Source of the DNA: CAYOXM01 sp964407925
GTDB taxonomy: Bacteria; Patescibacteriota; Patescibacteriia; SG8-24
NCBI GenBank assembly: GCA_964407925.1
Contig: CAYOXM010000016.1
Span: 1 to 27,959 of the forward strand
Length of the DNA stretch: 27,959 nucleotides
Direction of reading: 5' to 3'
The notes under the pieces are model-generated. The model was not told the origin of the DNA and searched no databases. It saw only the letters and a program-made list of their open reading frames with translations. The translations under genes and the position numbers were made by a program. How positions within the stretch are numbered: position 1 is the first letter of the stretch; each line of letters starts with the position of its first letter. This document shows, piece by piece, positions 23,238 to 27,959 of the stretch.

Positions 23238-24035
23238 ATGAAGATACTCATATTCGGCGACATCGTCAGCAAGATCGGCCGTGAAGCGGTGAAACGCGTC
23301 CTGCCGGGTTTGCGCGCCAAACATGACGCCGACCTCGTCATCGGGAACGCCGAGAACCTGGCCCACGGTAAAGGCGTCACTGTCGACTCACTCAAGGAGA
23401 TGCTCGACGCGGGCGTGGACGTTTTCACCTCCGGAAACCACGTTTGGGACAAAAAAGAGGTGTTCGACATCTTCTCGGACGCCCGCCTCTCCGACAAGCT
23501 CCTCCGGCCGGCAAACTACCCCTCCGGACTGCCGGGCGAAGGGTCGAAATTTCTCACTATTGGCACGAAAAACGTGCTTGTGTTAAACTTTTTGGGAAGG
23601 GTGTACAGCAAGGTGCTGACTGACGACCCCTTCCACGCTTTCGACGAACTTTTCGCCTCGTACGCTCATCGCAAACCCTCGGTGGTCCTGGTCGACTTCC
23701 ACGGCGACGCCACGTCCGAAAAGAACGCTTTCGGGTGGTACGTGGCCGGTCGGGCCTCCGCGGTCTGGGGAACGCACTCCCACGTGCCCACACGGGACGA
23801 ACGGGTGCTTCCCGGCGGGACCGCCTACATCACCGACGTAGGCATGAGCGGCTACCGCGACGGCGTCATCGGCGTGGACAAGGAAGCCGTTCTCAAGAAC
23901 TTCACGACCCAGTTGCCCGCGAAGCACGAAATACCGGACTTCGGGGACGCGGTCGTGAACGCGATCGTCATCGACGTCGACGGCTCAGGCCGGGCGACGT
24001 CCATCACCCCCTTCCAGGAGGTCATAACCATCTAA
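23238..24035 (+). CDS. ymdB: YmdB-type metallophosphoesterase (2',3'-cyclic-nucleotide phosphodiesterase family)
   Basis: 265 residues, the normal family length. Expected metal and active-site residues are all visible: Asp8 in FGDIV, Glu39-Asn40 in GNAEN, Asn67-His68 in SGNHVWD, His155 in DFHGDATSEK, and His180/His182 in GTHSHVPT. B. subtilis YmdB hydrolyses cyclic nucleotides and affects RNA turnover and biofilm genes; its gene follows rny. Here the S23 cassette separates them. No ribosome site is present: the 21 nt before the ATG are the pyrimidine-rich repeat, so translation may depend on another mechanism, or the insertion replaced the original leader. Confidence 0.93.
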   Translation: MKILIFGDIVSKIGREAVKRVLPGLRAKHDADLVIGNAENLAHGKGVTVDSLKEMLDAGVDVFTSGNHVWDKKEVFDIFSDARLSDKLLRPANYPSGLPGEGSKFLTIGTKNVLVLNFLGRVYSKVLTDDPFHAFDELFASYAHRKPSVVLVDFHGDATSEKNAFGWYVAGRASAVWGTHSHVPTRDERVLPGGTAYITDVGMSGYRDGVIGVDKEAVLKNFTTQLPAKHEIPDFGDAVVNAIVIDVDGSGRATSITPFQEVITI

Positions 24036-24058
24036 GCCGTCATCTAACCTAGGCGACT

Positions 24059-24343
24059 ATGAACAAGGCGGAACTCGTCACCAAACTCGCGGAAAAGGTC
24101 GGCATCTCGAAGAAGCAGGCCGAAGACACCATCGAGGCTTACACCGACATCGTGATGGCCACGCTGAAGGCCAACGGCGAGGTCACCATCGCCGGATTCG
24201 GCACTTTCTCGGCCAAGCAGCGCGCCGGCCGCATGGGCGTCAATCCGCAGAACCCCAGCGAGAAGATCCAGATTCCGCCGGTCGTCGTGCCGAAGTTCAA
24301 GGCCGGCAAGGCGCTCAAGGACGCTTTGAAGGGGAAGAAGTAA
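24059..24343 (+). CDS. hup: HU-family DNA-binding protein
   Basis: A 94-residue nucleoid protein that bends DNA as a dimer. MNKAELVTKLAEKVGISKKQAE forms the N-terminal helices (given here in two parts: MNKAELVTKLAEKVG, ISKKQAE). The GFGTFSAKQRAGRMGVNPQN segment leads into the DNA-binding arm (about residues 53-75), followed by the conserved PKFKAGKALKDAL end. It lies 23 nt after ymdB and ends at a strong terminator. No ribosome site precedes the ATG; an AGGAGG at 24016-24021 is inside ymdB and too far away. Confidence 0.97.
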   Translation: MNKAELVTKLAEKVGISKKQAEDTIEAYTDIVMATLKANGEVTIAGFGTFSAKQRAGRMGVNPQNPSEKIQIPPVVVPKFKAGKALKDALKGKK

Positions 24344-24372
24344 CGATCCGCTCGTCATCGAGCAAAGAAAAT

Positions 24373-24399
24373 CCCGCCTGGTGGCGGGGTTTTTCTTTT
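24373..24399. terminator. Terminator after hup, possibly bidirectional
   Basis: CCCGCC (24373-24378), loop TGGT, GGCGGG (24383-24388), then GTTTTTCTTTT on the plus strand. On the minus strand the stem is followed by ATTTTC, so it may also catch read-through from proS. Confidence 0.9.
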
Positions 24400-24405
24400 C
24401 CGATT

Positions 24406-24465
24406 GTAGCCGCAGGGCTTGCCCTGCATCACCGCTCGGTGAAGCACGGCAAGCCGCGCGGCTAC
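24406..24465. repeat. 60-bp cloverleaf-like REP-type element overlapping the proS stop codon
   Basis: The ends GTAGCCGC (24406-24413) and GCGGCTAC (24458-24465) pair perfectly around three small perfect hairpins: GCAGGGC/GCCCTGC (24412-24418/24421-24427, overlapping the outer stem by two bases), CACCG/CGGTG (24430-24434/24437-24441) and CGGC/GCCG (24447-24450/24453-24456). The proS TAG lies in the right outer arm. The size and fold suit a REP element, and a RAYT gene lies 1.5 kb away. Confidence 0.75.
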
Positions 24466-25733
24466 CCTGCGATAAACGCCTTCACCGATTCGACGGCATC
24501 CGCGAGCGGGACCATCTTCGCTTCTGCGGCCGCGCGCTCCTTCCACTCGATGCCGCCCGCCGCGAGCGACTTCTCGGAAACGACGAGGCGGAGCGGCAGG
24601 CCGATGAGGTCGGCGTCGGCGAACTTCTCGCCGGCACGCGCGTCCTCACGGTCGTCGACCAGCACCTCGACGCCCTCGGCGACGAGAGACTGTTCAAGTT
24701 CCGCGGCGGCGGCCTTCACTTTTTCGGCGGCGGCGGGATCCTTGGCCATGAGCGGGACGAGGTGGACGTGGAACGGCGCGACGGACGCAGGCCAGATCAT
24801 GCCGCGGTCGTCATGCGAGGCCTCGACGATTGCGCCGACGAGACGCGTGACGCCGATGCCGTAGCAGCCCATGAAGATTTCGCGCTGTTCGGCGTTCGGG
24901 CCGGGCACGGTGAACGAGAACGCCTTGGTGAAGCGGTCGCCGAGGTCGAAGATGTTGCCGACCTCGATGCCCTTGGATGCGACGAGCTCCGCGCCGCATG
25001 ACGGGCAGGCGTCGCCGCCCTTGGTCGTGGCGATCTCGGCGTTCTGGGCGAAGGTGCAAGCGCGGCACAGGACGAGATCGTCCTCCCCAGCCGGGGTCTC
25101 GACTTGGAACTCGTGCGACACTTTTTTCGTGAACGAACCGCCGGACGATTCGGTAATCTTCGCCTTCAGCCCGCACCGCTCGAACGCGACGAGATACGCG
25201 GCCTTGGCCTTCTCGTAAAACGCCTCAAAGTCCTCGCGGCTCGTGTGGAACGAGTACATGTCCTTCATCAGGAACTCGCGTCCGCGCAGCACGCCGGACT
25301 TGGCGCGCAGCTCGTCGCGGAACTTGGTCTGGATCTGATAGACCGCGAGCGGAAGGTCCTTGTACGACCGTGCGAACGACTGCACGAGCGGCGTGACGAT
25401 GTCCTCGGCGGTCGGGCCGAGCGCGTATTCCTTGCCGGTCTGACTCGGGATCTTGAACAGCACGTCGACCGCGTCCCAACGCTCGGTCTTCACCCAGTTC
25501 TCCTTCGGTTGGAGGGCGGTGAGGAGGAGTTCCTGGCCGCCGATGCGGTCCATCTCCTCGCGGATCACGTTTTCGACCTTACGGAGCGTTCTGAGGCCGA
25601 GCGGGAGCCAACTGTAGACGCCGGCCATGACCTGGTCGACGAAGCCGGCCTGGGTGAGCAGACGGGCGTTCACGGAATCGGCGTCGCTCGGGACGGTCTT
25701 GCTGGTTTTCGTGAAAAGCTGGGAATAGCGCAT
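24462..25733 (-). CDS. proS: Prolyl-tRNA synthetase, short form without the INS editing domain
   Basis: 423 residues from the ATG at 25733 (MRYSQLFTKTSKTVPSDADS), where family members begin; the frame could extend to 25841 but would run into repeat sequence. Class II motifs are present: GVYSWLPLGLRTLRKVE, ALGPTAED (motif 2 side), KFRDELRAKSGVLRGREFLM, and the C-terminal GIEVGNIFDLGDRF and CYGIGVTRLVGAI (motif 3). The anticodon domain follows. Standard bacterial ProRS is about 570 residues with a 180-residue INS domain that clears Ala-tRNA-Pro. Here that place holds only a short segment with CRAC and CPSC, which may form a zinc knuckle. Editing in cis is therefore probably absent. Confidence 0.95.
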   Translation of the reverse strand: MRYSQLFTKTSKTVPSDADSVNARLLTQAGFVDQVMAGVYSWLPLGLRTLRKVENVIREEMDRIGGQELLLTALQPKENWVKTERWDAVDVLFKIPSQTGKEYALGPTAEDIVTPLVQSFARSYKDLPLAVYQIQTKFRDELRAKSGVLRGREFLMKDMYSFHTSREDFEAFYEKAKAAYLVAFERCGLKAKITESSGGSFTKKVSHEFQVETPAGEDDLVLCRACTFAQNAEIATTKGGDACPSCGAELVASKGIEVGNIFDLGDRFTKAFSFTVPGPNAEQREIFMGCYGIGVTRLVGAIVEASHDDRGMIWPASVAPFHVHLVPLMAKDPAAAEKVKAAAAELEQSLVAEGVEVLVDDREDARAGEKFADADLIGLPLRLVVSEKSLAAGGIEWKERAAAEAKMVPLADAVESVKAFIAG

Positions 25734-25783
25734 AACAGAGGCACGATACCGCACCTTCCACGGATGGTAAAGCCGTCCAGACC

Positions 25784-25920
25784 TGTCCCCATGCTGCCTT
25801 AACGGGACCAGGTCCCGATAAGCGAACGCAAAGCGACCCATGTCCCCGCCTCCCCTTAACGAGGCCAGACCCTGGGTAGGGTCTTGGTGTCAGGCACTGA
25901 AAGAAAAAAGGACTTGCGTA
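25784..25920 (+). repeat. REP-like repeats upstream of the RAYT gene
   Basis: Two related copies begin TGTCCCC at 25784 and 25841, each continuing to CCTTAACG and a CCAG-containing hairpin: GGGACC A GGTCCC in the first, AGACCC-TGGGTA-GGGTCT in the second. The second copy shares TGTCCCCGCCTCCCCTTA with 26513-26530 at the other side of the RAYT gene, and GGTGTCAGGCAC at 25886-25897 resembles GGTGACAGGCAC at 26532-26543. Confidence 0.75.
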
Positions 25921-25949
25921 AACTTCCACGCATGGTATGAGCGGGTCCT

Positions 25950-26531
25950 ATGGGTCGCATGCCACGTGCACTGGACGGGTCGGGAGGCGTCTACCACGTC
26001 TATAATCGGGGCAATAACCGGTCATTCATTTTCAATCAGGAAGAGGACGTCTGTGCTTTCCGGAACATCATCTTGCGATACAAAAGAGAAATGAGATTCA
26101 AGCTGTTCCATCACGTCATCATGGGGAATCATTTTCACCTGATTATCTGTCCCGACGATCCGTTCTCGCTTTCGGAAATCATGCAACGCATACTGCCCGC
26201 CTACACTCGTCACTATAAAAAACGTCACGGTTTCGCGGGTCAACTCTGGCAAGGGAGGTTCAAAAGCAAGATTATCGACGATGACGGTTACTTGCTAACC
26301 TGCGGCATCTACGTGGAACTCAATCCCCTTCGCACGGCGACTGCCGAAGAACCGGAACGGTATCGCTGGTCGAGCTATCGTTACTACGCATACGGCGAAA
26401 ACGACGGGCTGACCGATGCTGACCCGTTTTATGAGACGCTGGGAGGTAATGATGCCGAGCGACGAATCGCTTATCGTGCGATGACGAAAATGTGGCGGTA
26501 CATGGGCAAGCCTGTCCCCGCCTCCCCTTAG
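25950..26531 (+). CDS. REP-associated tyrosine transposase (RAYT, Y1/HUH family)
   Basis: A 193-residue single-strand nuclease-transposase of the IS200/IS605-related RAYT group, which processes REP palindromes. MPRALDGSGGVYHVYNRGNN is the family N-terminus, the HUH metal motif is His61-Phe-His63 in MGNHFHLIICP, the candidate nucleophile is Tyr85 (YTRHY also has Tyr89), and GQLWQGRFKSKII and YVELNPLR follow. All key blocks are intact, so it may be active. Lower GC than its neighbours and repeat flanks suggest acquisition. The stop codon lies in the right REP copy. The start at 25950 has no strong ribosome site. Confidence 0.93.
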   Translation: MGRMPRALDGSGGVYHVYNRGNNRSFIFNQEEDVCAFRNIILRYKREMRFKLFHHVIMGNHFHLIICPDDPFSLSEIMQRILPAYTRHYKKRHGFAGQLWQGRFKSKIIDDDGYLLTCGIYVELNPLRTATAEEPERYRWSSYRYYAYGENDGLTDADPFYETLGGNDAERRIAYRAMTKMWRYMGKPVPASP

Positions 26532-26546
26532 CGGTGACAGGCACAA
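26513..26546 (+). repeat. REP-like repeat at the 3' end of the RAYT gene
   Basis: TGTCCCCGCCTCCCCTTA (26513-26530) is identical to 25841-25858 and contains the RAYT stop codon. GGTGACAGGCAC follows. Directly after it come runs of eight A and eight G. Confidence 0.8.
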
Positions 26547-26620
26547 AAAAAAGGGGGGGGCGGCATCGGGGCGGGTGTGGTAAAATGACTGGGTATTCAT
26601 TACTAGCGATTTTCACGCCT

Positions 26621-27060
26621 ATGTGGCCGTTTAAGAAGAAGGACGAATTGTCGAAGGACATCCCGATGGCCGCCGCGGCCGCGATCATCATCTCCGCCGT
26701 CTCNNNNNNNNNNNNNNNNNNNNNNNNNNNNNNNNNNNNNNNNNNNNNNNNNNNNNNNNNNNNNNNNNNNNNNNNNNNNNNNNNNNNNNNNNNNNNNNNN
26801 NNNTGTCGAAGGACATCCCGATGGCCGCCGCGGCCGCGATCATCATCTCCGCCGTCTCCTTGGCCGCCTCGCTCGGGACCGCGCGCTGGGCATGGCTGCT
26901 GCTCGACGAGCAAATCAAGATCAGGAAGGAATTCATGGAGATAAGGAACGATCAGAAACAGACGACCCAGCAGTACGAATTCTGGCTCAAACGACTGCAG
27001 GACGAGCGCACCGCCAACAAGAACCCCGGGTCGGCTCCAAGCGAGATGATGAAGAAGTGA
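26621..27060 (+). CDS. Small membrane-anchored coiled-coil protein (interrupted by an assembly join)
   Basis: If the 100 N and one 55-bp copy are removed, the frame runs continuously for 94 residues from MWPFKKKDELSKDIPM to APSEMMKK. Residues about 16-45 are hydrophobic (AAAAAIIISAVSLAASLG, then WAWLLLDE), giving one membrane helix, and the rest is a charged helix (IKIRKEFMEIRNDQKQ, YEFWLKRLQDER) likely to form a coiled coil facing the cytosol. I do not recognise a family. TAAAAT at 26580-26585 is a possible -10. The start has no ribosome site; the in-frame Met at residue 16 is an alternative. A bidirectional terminator follows. Confidence 0.7.
26649..26858. other. Assembly join: 100 N flanked by identical 55-bp ends
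   Basis: 26649-26703 and 26804-26858 are identical over 55 bp around exactly 100 N (26704-26803). Removing one copy and the N-run restores a continuous reading frame, which strongly supports an artefact. Confidence 0.93.
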
Positions 27061-27066
27061 CGCAAA

Positions 27067-27092
27067 AAACGCCCCGCGACTGCGGGGCGTTT
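27067..27092. terminator. Bidirectional terminator between convergent genes
   Basis: An 11-bp stem (27067-27077 with 27082-27092), loop GACT, with T-runs on both strands. It serves the plus-strand gene ending at 27060 and the minus-strand gene ending at 27117. Confidence 0.92.
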
Positions 27093-27116
27093 TCATACGT
27101 CTTACTGCCGCGTCAT

Positions 27117-27959
27117 TTAGCGCTTCACGCTGATGACGGTCGTCTGTTCGCCGAGGCAGGCGCCGACCTCGAGGCGGTTGCCGTTCGTGCGATGGAGATA
27201 GTAGCCGGTATTGGTCGAGCCGAGCGTCGTGACGCCGACGGCGTTCGTCGTGCAGCCGGTCGAGCAAAGGGTCTCACCCGCACCGCGCGGGTCGATCGGC
27301 GCGGAGGCAATGTAATTTGGCAGCAGCGGATTCTTGGACGTGATGTCGAACGCTGTCGCGGAGCCGATGGCGGGATTCGCGGCGGCGGTCGTCGTCATGC
27401 TCACGGCGCTCGCGATCGTCGCGACGGTGAGTTCCTGGCCGGCGACGGTGACGATGTCGCCGACGTTGAGCTGCCCGCTGAAATTCGTCCCTGAACCGGT
27501 GACGAGCGTGCCGGAGGTCGTGATGGTACCCAACCCCGTGCGCGTATCGGACACGTTGGCGACGCATTTCTTGGAACGGGCGACGACGATCGCGCCGGAA
27601 TACGACACGGAAGACGTGCAAGTGAGCGCGGTATCGGACGCGATACTGACGATCGTGCAGGGCTGAAGGCCCGTGGACGCGATGACGATCGTGTCACCGA
27701 CGCGCAGCGAGCTGAGGAAGTCCGTACCCGAGCCGGTGACCGCCGTGCCCGAAGCGTTTACCGTCCCCGCGACGACGCGGGCTGAGGTGTCGAGCGTCAC
27801 GCCGCAACCGGGATAGTTCTCGGCGAGGCCGGCCGAGGCGCTGTCGCACTCGATGCCGGCGTCGCTCGTCACGATGACCTGCGAGTACGTCTGGCTCGTG
27901 ATGACGGGCGCGCTGGGCGAGGCGGTGTACAGCTTGCGGTCGTCGACCTGCTTGTTGTG
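27117..27959 (-). CDS. C-terminal part of a prepilin/pseudopilin-like secreted protein with two beta modules
   Basis: 280 residues are visible; the frame is open to the window edge, so the N-terminus, which would hold any prepilin cleavage site, is missing. The visible start (KLYTASPSAPVITSQTYSQV) leads to two related modules: ASGTAVTGSGTDFLSSLRVG with DTIVI, and TSGTLVTGSGTNFSGQLNVG with DIVTV, each about 60-70 residues and resembling beta repeats of phage fibres and adhesins. The end has NYIASAPIDPRGAG, TNTGYYLHRTNGNRLEVGAC and the last residues TTVISVKR, the layout of a type II/IV pseudopilin C-terminus (a proline-Asp-Pro turn, a Tyr-rich strand and a late Cys). Several cysteines (CDS, CGV, CST, CTT) may form disulfides. 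The pilin assignment is tentative. Confidence 0.72.
   Translation of the reverse strand, partial: HNKQVDDRKLYTASPSAPVITSQTYSQVIVTSDAGIECDSASAGLAENYPGCGVTLDTSARVVAGTVNASGTAVTGSGTDFLSSLRVGDTIVIASTGLQPCTIVSIASDTALTCTSSVSYSGAIVVARSKKCVANVSDTRTGLGTITTSGTLVTGSGTNFSGQLNVGDIVTVAGQELTVATIASAVSMTTTAAANPAIGSATAFDITSKNPLLPNYIASAPIDPRGAGETLCSTGCTTNAVGVTTLGSTNTGYYLHRTNGNRLEVGACLGEQTTVISVKR

Noticed and set aside
23317..24052. Alternative frames inside ymdB on both strands
   Set aside because: They overlap a complete metallophosphoesterase and show no motif of their own.
26295..27267. Minus-strand frames running through the second N gap
   Set aside because: They depend on untranslated N and overlap the RAYT and the small membrane protein; no domain is visible.

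Overview
This window looks like part of a scaffold from an uncultivated bacterium of high GC content (roughly 60%, estimated by eye), most likely a Patescibacteria/CPR (Parcubacteria-like) genome. The reasons are: an IF-2 with a short N-terminus in the style I associate with that group, a ComEC split into two genes, a short ProRS without the usual editing insertion, very large glycine-rich surface repeat proteins, a prepilin-like protein, and stand-alone S23 four-helix and RAYT transposase genes. The lineage is an inference from gene style, not from a marker search. Two runs of exactly 100 N are each flanked by the same 55 bp on both sides, so they are assembly joins rather than real gaps.

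Layout. 1-6152 (minus): about 2,050 residues of a giant secreted repeat protein that leaves the window at position 1; it contains four tandem units of about 371 aa and a 314-bp exact internal duplication. 6153-6351: an AT-rich gap with two DnaA-box consensus sites and the ndk terminator. 6352-6849 (minus): ndk. 6986-7603 (plus): the first of three signal-peptide, beta-rich proteins ending in Phe. 7669-13252 (minus): split comEC (nuclease-like half and channel half), an unrecognised protein with a possible ADP-ribosyltransferase-like pattern, and leuS. 13390-13830 (minus): a small membrane protein. 13974-16448 (plus): two paralogous beta-rich secreted proteins and a small membrane protein, with similar promoters and strong AAGGAG ribosome sites. 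A highly structured 116-bp palindromic element lies between the two paralogues. 16586-19909 (minus): infB, trxA, trxB. 20181-24343 (plus): truB, a long structured leader, rny, an S23 four-helix gene, ymdB-type phosphodiesterase and an HU protein. 24462-25733 (minus): proS. 25950-26531 (plus): a RAYT with flanking repeats. 26621-27060 (plus): a small membrane/coiled-coil protein broken only by an assembly artefact. 27117-27959 (minus): the C-terminal part of a prepilin-like protein with two inserted beta modules.

How the genes fit together. The housekeeping genes cover translation (leuS, proS, infB, truB), RNA turnover (rny with ymdB), redox (trxA-trxB) and nucleotide supply (ndk). The rest is cell-surface and DNA-traffic biology: the giant repeat protein, secreted beta proteins, a prepilin-like protein and the ComEC uptake pair.

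The strongest leads are as follows. (1) An S23 gene cassette with 18-bp perfect inverted ends sits between rny and ymdB, which are adjacent in many genomes, and related repeats lie directly before truB and ymdB. (2) The 300-nt rny leader has a promoter-like start, strong hairpins and a sequestered ribosome site. (3) Two palindromic elements (14854-14969 and 24406-24465) have closing stems around several internal hairpins. (4) The beta-barrel-like proteins would be unexpected if the host really has a single membrane.
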